From the NCBI GenBank assembly GCA_017415555.1, contig JAFQGF010000050.1, forward strand, positions 1 to 41,048: a DNA stretch of 41,048 bases, in the 5' to 3' direction. Shown here one piece after another: positions 22,507 to 28,274 of the stretch. The stretch is from Akkermansia sp. (lineage in GTDB: Bacteria; Verrucomicrobiota; Verrucomicrobiia; Verrucomicrobiales; Akkermansiaceae). Under the pieces are notes generated by a model, which was given only the letters and a program-made list of their open reading frames with translations, ran no database searches and had not been told where the DNA came from. Position 1 is the stretch's first letter, and the number at the start of each line of letters is the position of its first letter. Both the position numbers and the translations under genes were made by a program.

Positions 22507-22668
22507 ATGAAAATAATTCCCAACTACCCACGCGTGTGTACCCTGATGTTAGGTGCCACGATGGCGCAGGCGTTGTAGTTGGATGATAAGGAGCATATAA
22601 TATACCTTGCCAAGCCCCGGAGGCTCGAAGTGGTGGGTGTTCAGCAATCACCCGGAAGTCTGAAAGTA
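22507..22668 (+). pseudogene. Possible broken small secreted protein (signal peptide, then amber stop)
   Basis: The ATG at 22507 starts MKIIPNYPRVCTLMLGATM, then AQAL, which looks like a complete signal peptide with an AQA cleavage site. The very next codon block is a TAG stop at 22576-22578. The same frame stays open afterwards (LDDKEHIIYLAKPRRLEVVG and on) until the hairpin at 22671. This looks like a small exported protein broken by one nonsense mutation, or chance. No homologue is recognised. Confidence 0.35.
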
Positions 22669-22670
22669 AT

Positions 22671-22692
22671 TGAGCCCGCGTCAGCGGGCTCA
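22671..22692. terminator. Hairpin between convergent genes
   Basis: TGAGCCCGC (22671-22679) and GCGGGCTCA (22684-22692) form a perfect 9-bp stem with a GTCA loop. It lies between the plus-strand leuA-pth operon and the minus-strand peptidase gene. There is no T-run, so it could serve either direction weakly. Confidence 0.5.
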
Positions 22693-22703
22693 GTGCGGCA
22701 CTA

Positions 22704-23291
22704 TTACAAACGCGCAAATTGCAGGTGCATCCAATCATATCCGCACGAGCGGCCAAGTGAGGTGGCACCGTGGCTTTCCCATATCTGCCACCAAGGCTCG
22801 CAGTCAGGGTGGCTGAGGGTGGCTCTGGGCGCGCGCGTGGCATAGGAATTGGTGGCCGGAGCAAAGTCGAGGGCAATCCCCCAGGCGTGCATGGAAAGCG
22901 CACTGCTGCCGGTACTGCTGCGGTAGTTATAGGAACCGCCATATATATCGAGCTCCAGGCGGTGGATTTCTGCCTGCCCGTAGTGAGCGAGCACCTCGCT
23001 GAGAGCGTTTTTTACATCCGGGGCAATAAGTTGGTGTACACGTATGGTGTGCACTTGCTTCCCCTCGAAATACAGCGGATAGGGTGGCTCCAGGGCTGTA
23101 AGTTCGTGTTCGCAGCCGGGAGCTCCGAACATGCTTTTGCCGCTGCGGACCTCGGACTGCGTGGGCCATGTGGCATTGGTGCTCAGGGGGATGCCGAGAG
23201 CCTGTTTCAGGGCTCGGAGTGTCTGCGGCCCCACAATGCCGTCGGGTGTCACGCCGATTTTTTTCTGAATGCACGCGATGTCATTTTTCAT
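22704..23291 (-). CDS. Peptidoglycan-binding M15-type peptidase (endolysin-like)
   Basis: A predicted cell-wall peptidase of 195 residues from the ATG at 23291. Residues 1-33 form a PG_binding_1 domain (IACIQKKIGVTPDGIVGPQT, followed by LRAL). The C-terminal half is an M15/VanY-like zinc peptidase with SALSMHAWGIALDFAP (SxHxxGxAxD motif: zinc His and Asp) and the second zinc His in DWMHLQF. There is no signal peptide, which is typical of phage endolysins that need a holin to cross the membrane. The upstream gene is a small one-TM protein whose stop lies inside the start of this gene (11-nt overlap), so the two are translationally coupled. No other phage genes are near. An upstream extension to 23441 in the same frame has no motif. 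Confidence 0.75.
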   Translation of the reverse strand: MKNDIACIQKKIGVTPDGIVGPQTLRALKQALGIPLSTNATWPTQSEVRSGKSMFGAPGCEHELTALEPPYPLYFEGKQVHTIRVHQLIAPDVKNALSEVLAHYGQAEIHRLELDIYGGSYNYRSSTGSSALSMHAWGIALDFAPATNSYATRAPRATLSHPDCEPWWQIWESHGATSLGRSCGYDWMHLQFARL

Positions 23292-23517
23292 AGTTGTTCG
23301 TATCGGGTGAGGTGTGTTCGATGCGGGAAAGCCGTAAGTCCATGCTACGCAGGACATCGACGGTGTGAGCCGCTGTGGTGGACTGCTCGCGGGCGAGCTG
23401 GCGGAAATCGCTGTAAACAAAACACATGAGGCAGAAACCACCGAAGGTGACGACTTCTCTTGTGTATTCTCTCAGCAGACTGAGGTATTCTCGGAATGGT
23501 TTGCACATGAAGCCCAT
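23281..23517 (-). CDS. Small single-TM protein, candidate holin
   Basis: A 78-residue protein from the ATG at 23517; ATG 23508 or TTG 23523 are also possible. It has a short amphipathic N-terminus, one hydrophobic segment (VVTFGGFCLMCFVYSDF, about residues 21-37) and a charged helical tail (RQLAREQSTTAAHTVDVLRS) that could coil. The shape is like small UviB/BhlA-type holins, but no family motif is certain. It overlaps the endolysin-like gene by 11 nt, the usual arrangement of a phage lysis cassette. Function as a holin is inferred from size, topology and neighbour only. Confidence 0.5.
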   Translation of the reverse strand: MGFMCKPFREYLSLLREYTREVVTFGGFCLMCFVYSDFRQLAREQSTTAAHTVDVLRSMDLRLSRIEHTSPDTNNYEK

Positions 23518-23524
23518 ATACAAC

Positions 23525-23560
23525 GGATGCCTCGTTTCTGCAAGAGAAAACGAGGCATCC
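23525..23560 (-). terminator. Inverted repeat ending the lipoprotein transcript
   Basis: GGATGCCTCGTTT (23525-23537) and AAACGAGGCATCC (23548-23560) form a perfect 13-bp stem with a 10-nt loop. It lies just upstream of the candidate holin gene and about 55 nt after the minus-strand lipoprotein stop. There is no T-run. Confidence 0.5.
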
Positions 23561-23615
23561 GCCGAATCTTAACACCCTGCAAGAAAGCTGCCAGGGGTTG
23601 CGAAGTAATTGATAA

Positions 23616-24650
23616 TCAGAGAATCTGAGTCGGAGCCGTGGCCGGGTCTGCGGCCGGAGCCGGTGCAGGGGCCGCTGCAGGAGCCGGGGTGGCAGATGTT
23701 GCGGCAGGGGCTGCAGGAGCCGGGGTGGCAGATGTCGCGGCAGGGGCTGCCGGAGCCGGAGTAGCCGGGGCGGCGGGAGTAGCAGCCTTGGGATCCGGGG
23801 ATGTATAGTATACCTGGCCATCCAGGCTGGCGCGATATCGGCCACCGGGAAGAATGGTAATACCGATGGTCTTGTTGGCATAGTTGGCCGGGGGCATCAC
23901 CTTATAGCGGCGCAGCTCCTTACCGTCCGGAGTGTCCGGGTCACGCACCACTACCGTCAGCTGGCCCTGAATGTTGCGGGGTTCGGAAGGAGGGGTGCTG
24001 ATGTTCTGCCCGGCGAACATATAGCCCACGGGAAACACGTTGTCGGAGTCGTCAAACACTTCCAGGAACAGACGCCCTGTGGTGCCGTTGATGAGCTGTA
24101 CTGCATAGTTGGCCGCAGCACCCGGGGTGCTGGCAGTCTGCGTGGGCTGTGTGGGCATGCCCATTCCCTGCATTTCCGGACCGGTGGGAGCCATGCCGGT
24201 GATATCGCTCATGCCGGGCTGCTGCTGGGCGCTGATGGGCTGACCGGTCATGGGGTCTGTCGTGTAGGCGGGCGCAGGCTGCGGAGCAACAACGGGCGCC
24301 TGCACGGGGACAAGCTGGCCGGTAACGGCATCCATTACATAGAGCTGCTGCTGGGGCTGCTGCACTGCTATGGGCTGGCCGGTCATGGGGTCTACGGTAT
24401 ACACCACCTGTGGGGTGGGCTGAGCAGGAGCCTGGGGCAGGTAGGAACTGGGAGTGTAAGTCGTCGGTTGGGCAGGAGCAGCCGGCTGAACGGCTGCCGC
24501 ACCAGCGTTGGCCGCTGTCTGCACATAAGGATTAGCGGCCGTTGTTACGGCGGGCGGAGTGGCAACCGGCTTGGTGGCCGGCTTCTTCGTCGGGGTGCAG
24601 GCGGAAAGGAGGAGAGCACCACCTGCAACAAGTATAAGGGAGCTCTTCAT
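23616..24650 (-). CDS. Repeat-rich Pro/Ala/Gln lipoprotein
   Basis: A probable surface or periplasmic lipoprotein of 344 residues; its function is unknown. The ATG at 24650 gives a signal peptide with lipobox LLSAC (MKSSLILVAGGALLLSAC). A Pro/Ala/Gln/Thr-rich region follows. It holds three copies of a short motif: VDPMTGQPIAVQQ, MDAVTGQLVPVQ and TDPMTGQPISAQQ. A compact domain of about 110 residues comes next (YAVQLINGTTGRLFLEVFDD to GGRYRASLDGQVYYT). The last 50 residues are Ala/Pro repeats encoded by 36-bp tandem repeats. The upstream frame to 24686 is not used. Its promoter (24658-24686) predicts a leaderless mRNA. Confidence 0.7.
   Translation of the reverse strand: MKSSLILVAGGALLLSACTPTKKPATKPVATPPAVTTAANPYVQTAANAGAAAVQPAAPAQPTTYTPSSYLPQAPAQPTPQVVYTVDPMTGQPIAVQQPQQQLYVMDAVTGQLVPVQAPVVAPQPAPAYTTDPMTGQPISAQQQPGMSDITGMAPTGPEMQGMGMPTQPTQTASTPGAAANYAVQLINGTTGRLFLEVFDDSDNVFPVGYMFAGQNISTPPSEPRNIQGQLTVVVRDPDTPDGKELRRYKVMPPANYANKTIGITILPGGRYRASLDGQVYYTSPDPKAATPAAPATPAPAAPAATSATPAPAAPAATSATPAPAAAPAPAPAADPATAPTQIL
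23677..23749. repeat. 36-bp tandem repeat, two copies, in the lipoprotein gene
   Basis: The block beginning GAGCCGGGGTGGCAGATG occurs at 23681 and again at 23717, exactly 36 bp apart and differing at only one or two bases. It encodes the 12-residue unit APAAPAATSATP twice. It keeps the reading frame, so copy number could vary by slippage or recombination. Confidence 0.75.
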
Positions 24651-24657
24651 GCAGCCG

Positions 24658-24686
24658 ATGCTAGCATATAATGTGTCATAATGCAA
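24658..24686 (-). promoter_or_regulatory. Promoter of the repeat-rich lipoprotein, predicted leaderless
   Basis: On the minus strand: TTGCAT (24686-24681), a 17-nt spacer and TAGCAT (24663-24658). Only 7 nt then separate the -10 from the ATG at 24650, which places the transcription start on or next to the start codon. Confidence 0.5.
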
Positions 24687-24747
24687 GCTTTATATGTCAA
24701 AAATTGTAAAAAAATGGTAAATATTTGCATCATGTCTGATATTTTGC

Positions 24748-24776
24748 TTGTCAAGACGTGCTGTTTGTTGTAAAAT
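24748..24776 (+). promoter_or_regulatory. Promoter of the phosphofructokinase gene
   Basis: TTGTCA (24748-24753), a 17-nt spacer and TAAAAT (24771-24776). Both boxes match 5 of 6 consensus bases. Transcription would start near 24783, leaving a leader of about 67 nt. Confidence 0.65.
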
Positions 24777-24849
24777 ATCCGTGCCTTGCTGCATGGTGTT
24801 GTTTTGCCTGCGGTCGGCATTTTAATCCGTACATCTCGTCATATAAGTT

Positions 24850-26100
24850 ATGAAAGAACTCAAAGGTGCATGCATCATCGGCCAGTCCGGCGGTCCTACC
24901 GCTGTGATTAACGCCAGCGTTCTCGGCGCTGTGCAGACCGCTCTCAATTCTCCCCAGATTACCCGCGTGCTTGGCGCTGCCCACGGTATTACGGGCGTGC
25001 TCAACGAACAGCTTTACGACATGGGTATGGAGGATCCTGCTGAGCTTGAGCTGCTCAAGTTCACCCCCTCTTCCGCCCTTGGTACCTGCCGTTACAAGAT
25101 GAAGGATCCTGATGTGGATCCCACCGATTACGAGAAGATTCTCGACACCTTCAAGAAGTTTGATGTCCGCTACTTCTTCTACAATGGTGGTAACGACTCC
25201 ATGGACACCTGCAACAAGATTTCCAAGTTCATGCAGAAGTCCGGTTACGAGTGCCGCGTGATGGGTATTCCCAAGACCATCGACAACGACCTCTTCGGTA
25301 CCGACCACTGCCCCGGTTTCGCTTCCGCTGCCAAGTACATCGCCACTTCCTGCATGGAGGTGCAGCACGATGCTTCCTGCTATGATACCGGCATGATTAC
25401 CATTATCGAGGTGATGGGCCGCCACGCCGGCTGGCTCACCGCTGCCAGCGCCCTCGCTAACTATGCCGGCGCAGGTCCCGACCTCATCTACCTCCCCGAG
25501 GTGGACTTCGACATGGAGACCTTCCTGTCCGATGTTGAGAAGCGCTACAATGCTACTTCCAAGTGCCTTGTGGTGGTGTCCGAGGGTATTCACGATGCCT
25601 ACGGTCAGTTCATCTCCCAGGCCAAGACCAACAGCAACGACGGCTTCGGCCACGCCCAGCTGGGTGGCCTGGCCAACAAGCTGGCCGAGGTTGTGCGTGA
25701 GCGCATCCCCTCCGCCAAGGTGCGTGCTATCGAGCCCTCCCTGCTGCAGCGCTGTGCCACACACCTGGCTTCCACCACGGATGCCATGGAGGCCTACCTC
25801 GCCGGTAAGACCGCTGTGCAGGCTGCTGTGAATGGCGACACCGACAAGATGGTGGCTTTCGAGCGCAACGACCTCTACGGTCAGTATGTGTGCAACACCA
25901 AGCTCCTGCCCCTGGAGAGTGTTGCTAACTTCGAGCGCAAGGTTCCCCGCGAGTGGATTAACGCCGCCGGCAACGGCATTGAGCGTGCCTTCATCGACTA
26001 TGCTCTGCCCCTTATCCAGGGCGAGACCGGCATGAAGACTGTTCAGGCTCTGCCCCGCTTCGCCCGCCTTCGCAAGGTGCTGGCCAAGCCCTGCTGCTAA
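24850..26100 (+). CDS. pfp: Phosphofructokinase, probably pyrophosphate-dependent
   Basis: Interconverts fructose 6-phosphate and fructose 1,6-bisphosphate in glycolysis. The protein has 416 residues. It shows the PFK N-terminus IIGQSGGPTAVINAS, the nucleotide/PPi site GGNDSMDT (N115, D116), and the catalytic PKTIDNDLFGTDHCPGF (base D145). MGRHAGWLTAASAL follows. The Asp at the position that is Gly in ATP-type enzymes (GGDGS) is the known mark of PPi-dependent forms, so PPi is the likely phosphoryl donor; ATP use is not excluded. A monocistronic unit is suggested by a good promoter at 24748 and a terminator at 26133. The codons are strongly biased like the ribosomal genes, pointing to high expression. 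Confidence 0.88.
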   Translation: MKELKGACIIGQSGGPTAVINASVLGAVQTALNSPQITRVLGAAHGITGVLNEQLYDMGMEDPAELELLKFTPSSALGTCRYKMKDPDVDPTDYEKILDTFKKFDVRYFFYNGGNDSMDTCNKISKFMQKSGYECRVMGIPKTIDNDLFGTDHCPGFASAAKYIATSCMEVQHDASCYDTGMITIIEVMGRHAGWLTAASALANYAGAGPDLIYLPEVDFDMETFLSDVEKRYNATSKCLVVVSEGIHDAYGQFISQAKTNSNDGFGHAQLGGLANKLAEVVRERIPSAKVRAIEPSLLQRCATHLASTTDAMEAYLAGKTAVQAAVNGDTDKMVAFERNDLYGQYVCNTKLLPLESVANFERKVPREWINAAGNGIERAFIDYALPLIQGETGMKTVQALPRFARLRKVLAKPCC

Positions 26101-26132
26101 GCCCGGTATCGCTTAAATAGCCAAAACTTTAA

Positions 26133-26167
26133 GGCCGCTGTTCACTGAGTGGAACAGCGGCCTTTTT
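26133..26167 (+). terminator. Intrinsic terminator of the phosphofructokinase gene
   Basis: GGCCGCTGTTC (26133-26143) pairs perfectly with GAACAGCGGCC (26152-26162), followed by TTTTT (26163-26167). Confidence 0.9.
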
Positions 26168-26169
26168 GA

Positions 26170-26450
26170 GTGCGACCGACTCGATATGCGCACTGCGATG
26201 AAAGTCCGCGCGGAGCCGCTATGGTGCGGAATCCCAGACCAGAAGAACAAAGCAGCCGACGGCTGTAAGGCTGATTAGCCAAACACAGAGTGTTTGCCCC
26301 TGCAAGGGTGAGTGCCCGTGGGGCGGGCGTGAAGCAACTGCGGGGGGGTAACGAACCGTGGGAAAGGAAGTTCGAGGGGAAATCCCGACTGTACGAACAG
26401 AAATTGTATATAAGGCCGGAAGGATGGAAGAGGTTGCCAAAGTGCCGAAA
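26170..26450 (+). mobile_element. Group II (IIC-like) intron 5' remnant, no ORF
   Basis: The sequence begins GTGCGACC, the usual group II intron 5' end, two bases after the T-run of the phosphofructokinase terminator. Group IIC introns are known to insert directly after terminator hairpins. Domain I-like features follow: a stem capped by GATGAAAGTCC (26208-26218) like the GGGUGAGAGUCCC element of IIC introns, the short stem-loop GGCTGTAAGGCTGATTAGCC, and the tract GCAAGGGTGAGTGCCCGTGG. At about 26407 comes TATATAAGGCCGGAAGGATG, then GAAGAGGTTGCC. This order resembles my memory of the Oceanobacillus iheyensis intron. No domain V and no reverse transcriptase were found, so the element is probably truncated. 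The 3' limit is only approximate. Confidence 0.5.
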
Positions 26451-26519
26451 TTCGATACATCATTTCCGAATTTACCGCAGACTCGTTTCCAAATGTTGAG
26501 ACTACCAATAAGCAGGTAT

Positions 26520-26536
26520 CAGCATTCTCTATGCTG
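26520..26536 (+). repeat. Inverted repeat arm, left
   Basis: CAGCATTCTCTATGCTG is the exact reverse complement of the right arm at 26666-26682. Each arm is itself a small hairpin (CAGCAT/ATGCTG) whose 5-nt loop is inverted between the copies (TCTCT and AGAGA). Confidence 0.75.
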
Positions 26537-26604
26537 TATTTGCGAGAAAAATCGAAACATAAATACGTTAGAGTAACTCAGCACTCTTAAAACGTCCTTA
26601 GATG

Positions 26605-26637
26605 AAAATTATTCATCCTGTGCAAGTGAATAATTTT
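26605..26637. terminator. AT-rich hairpin within the inverted-repeat segment
   Basis: AAAATTATTCA (26605-26615) and TGAATAATTTT (26627-26637) form a perfect 11-bp stem. Its 3' side runs into TTTTT (26634-26638). It is weak because it is AT-rich. It could stop read-through into the downstream gene, or bind a protein. Confidence 0.45.
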
Positions 26638-26659
26638 TAATGATATTCCGACTTTTCGC

Positions 26660-26688
26660 TTGCATCAGCATAGAGAATGCTGTATACT
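26660..26688 (+). promoter_or_regulatory. Promoter of the PEP-CTERM gene with repeat arm as spacer
   Basis: TTGCAT (26660-26665) and TATACT (26683-26688) are separated by exactly 17 nt, and those 17 nt are the right inverted-repeat arm. The -35 matches 3 of 6 positions and the -10 matches 5 of 6. The -35 lies inside the segment bounded by the repeats and the -10 lies outside it. Confidence 0.5.
26666..26682 (+). repeat. Inverted repeat arm, right
   Basis: CAGCATAGAGAATGCTG, exact reverse complement of 26520-26536; the two arms flank a 129-bp segment. Confidence 0.75.
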
Positions 26689-26792
26689 ATGCTCAGCGAC
26701 TCCGGACTGATAATCGAGTCTCCCATCGCGCGAGGGGACGGACGAACCAGAAAGAGTCATCTCTAACCACACAAAAACAAAATCTTACAATC

Positions 26793-27527
26793 ATGAAAAA
26801 GCACATAATCACTCTCTTGATGCTGTCCGGCGTTTCTATGGCAGCTGAACAGCAACTCACGCTGGAAACGACCAGTAACATGCATTTTGATGAATCTAAA
26901 GGATTTTATCTGGATGATAGTAATTCCGGCATAAAATGGAGCGGCGGGAGCAGCGGTGATAGTTTGACTTCATGGAAGCTGGCTTTCACCTACACCGCGG
27001 CGGAGTCGATTTCGGCGCCGGCGCGTCTGTTTGGCACCAATGGTGGTGGTAGCGCTGCAGGATATACCATCGATGTTATTAGTACTAAGCAGATTTCATT
27101 TAACTGGTACGATGTTAAAGGTATTGGTACTCTTAGTGATGTTACGGTTACTGCGGGGCAGGCTGTCGACATTGTTTTGACGTTTGTTGCAGATGTGAAG
27201 TTGGTGAATGATGTTGAGAACGTGGTGGGTGGTACTTATACTCTGTTTGCTTCCACTACGGATGCCAATAAGATTACTACAAGCAACTCGCTTTCATATT
27301 CCATCGAGGCCGTAGGGAGCAATACATTAGAAAACGCTATTGCTGCGTCAGATTTGGAATACGCTAATAAATCAAGATTGTGGGTTACACAGTCATCTAT
27401 AGATAATGGAGAAATTTCCAACATTGCCTTGTACAAGTTGGAGGATAGACTCATCCCCGAACCCACCACGGCCACGCTTTCCCTGCTGGCTCTCTGTGGC
27501 CTAGCCGCACGCCGTCGTCGCAAGTGA
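26793..27527 (+). CDS. Secreted PEP-CTERM sorted protein
   Basis: An exported, probably surface-anchored protein of 244 residues; its function is unknown. The ATG at 26793 starts a signal peptide (MKKHIITLLMLSGVSMAA). An upstream open frame to 26640 runs through the promoter and is not used. The middle is Ser/Gly/Thr-rich and predicted all-beta, compatible with a LamG/concanavalin-like lectin fold (ARLFGTNGGGSAAGYTIDV). The C-terminus is a PEP-CTERM signal: PEP at residues 222-224, a hydrophobic stretch (ATLSLLALCGLAA) and RRRRK. An exosortase would process it; none is in the window. A strong terminator follows. The upstream promoter may be phase-variable (see findings). Confidence 0.75.
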   Translation: MKKHIITLLMLSGVSMAAEQQLTLETTSNMHFDESKGFYLDDSNSGIKWSGGSSGDSLTSWKLAFTYTAAESISAPARLFGTNGGGSAAGYTIDVISTKQISFNWYDVKGIGTLSDVTVTAGQAVDIVLTFVADVKLVNDVENVVGGTYTLFASTTDANKITTSNSLSYSIEAVGSNTLENAIAASDLEYANKSRLWVTQSSIDNGEISNIALYKLEDRLIPEPTTATLSLLALCGLAARRRRK

Positions 27528-27581
27528 AATGCCCGGTGGGCGTAGGCTAACCGAAGCCCCATCATTGAATTGAAAACGAGT

Positions 27582-27642
27582 CCGTTGCACTCTTGAGAAG
27601 TCGAAGACCCGGTGTAGACTCTCAAGAGTGCAACGGCTTTTT
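27582..27642 (+). terminator. Terminator of the PEP-CTERM gene
   Basis: CCGTTGCACTCTTGAGA (27582-27598) and TCTCAAGAGTGCAACGG (27620-27636) form a perfect 17-bp stem with a 21-nt loop. CTTTTT follows (27637-27642). Confidence 0.85.
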
Positions 27643-27702
27643 GCAGTGCTAGCCTCGTTGTGTCCGAAGCCGTGGCGCACGGTGCGGGGAGATGACAGAA
27701 TC

Positions 27703-28266
27703 TTACTCCTGCACGGCTTTATCCAGCCGCTTCTGAATATTGTATTTCTTGTCCAATGCGTTCCAGAGAGTATTGTGGAAATCGCGGGCACGCACGGAGG
27801 AGCAGTCGCCGATGTAAACGCCGAACTCTTCTGCCGGGCAGAGGGAGATGGGAAGCTCGTATCCGTTGCAGCGCAATTCTAAGCGCATCCAGTAGTCCAG
27901 CGTATCACCATGTTCCACTGTGGTGCGTTCTGCTGCCAGTTGCTGCAGCGTGGTGTGGGAGATGTGGCCGATACTGACCCACTCCGACTCAGAGGGCGCC
28001 GGAGAGATGCACCAAGAGAAGGAGCCATCGTCTTTCTCTGTGGCGGCATGAAACCAGAGTTCTGCTCCGTTTTCTGCCTGCAACATGGGTGCCAGGGCTT
28101 GTTCCAGGGCGGATTGCTGTTGCTCGTTCATCGGGGTAAAGCGTGTTTCTGCAGCCATGAGTGGCGGTTCTTCCTGCGGGGCCGGGGTGCTTGTGTGAGA
28201 GCAGGCTGTAGCCAGCAACATCATGGCCGCGCTATTGAAGGAAATGTAGTGTAACGTGCGTTTCAT
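27703..28266 (-). CDS. Hypothetical lipoprotein
   Basis: I do not recognise the family. The protein has 187 residues. The N-terminal signal ends in the lipobox LLATAC (cysteine near residue 22), followed by a short Ser/Thr/Pro linker. The rest is a single compact domain containing GAELWFHAATEKDDGSFSWC, TLDYWMRLELRCNGYELPIS and a basic C-terminal helix (FHNTLWNALDKKYNIQKRL). It starts 8 nt after the GH84 stop and is almost certainly in that operon. A role at the cell envelope with glycan degradation is possible but inferred from position only. Confidence 0.7.
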   Translation of the reverse strand: MKRTLHYISFNSAAMMLLATACSHTSTPAPQEEPPLMAAETRFTPMNEQQQSALEQALAPMLQAENGAELWFHAATEKDDGSFSWCISPAPSESEWVSIGHISHTTLQQLAAERTTVEHGDTLDYWMRLELRCNGYELPISLCPAEEFGVYIGDCSSVRARDFHNTLWNALDKKYNIQKRLDKAVQE

Positions 28267-28274
28267 GGCCGGGT

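Larger units (their letters stand above)
26451..26792. other. AT-rich regulatory region before the PEP-CTERM gene
   Basis: No gene is seen. It contains two oppositely oriented 17-bp repeat arms (26520-26536 and 26666-26682), an AT-rich hairpin (26605-26637) between them, a promoter at 26660-26688, and a 5' leader of about 100 nt. The leader includes GACTC...GAGTC pairing (about 26698-26722). Confidence 0.6.

Noticed and set aside
26290..26576. Short plus-strand frames in the gap after the phosphofructokinase gene
   Set aside because: No start signal or domain; they fall in the group II intron-like RNA region.
26640..26792. Upstream ATG extending the PEP-CTERM protein
   Set aside because: It would hide the signal peptide and run through the promoter and repeat arm.
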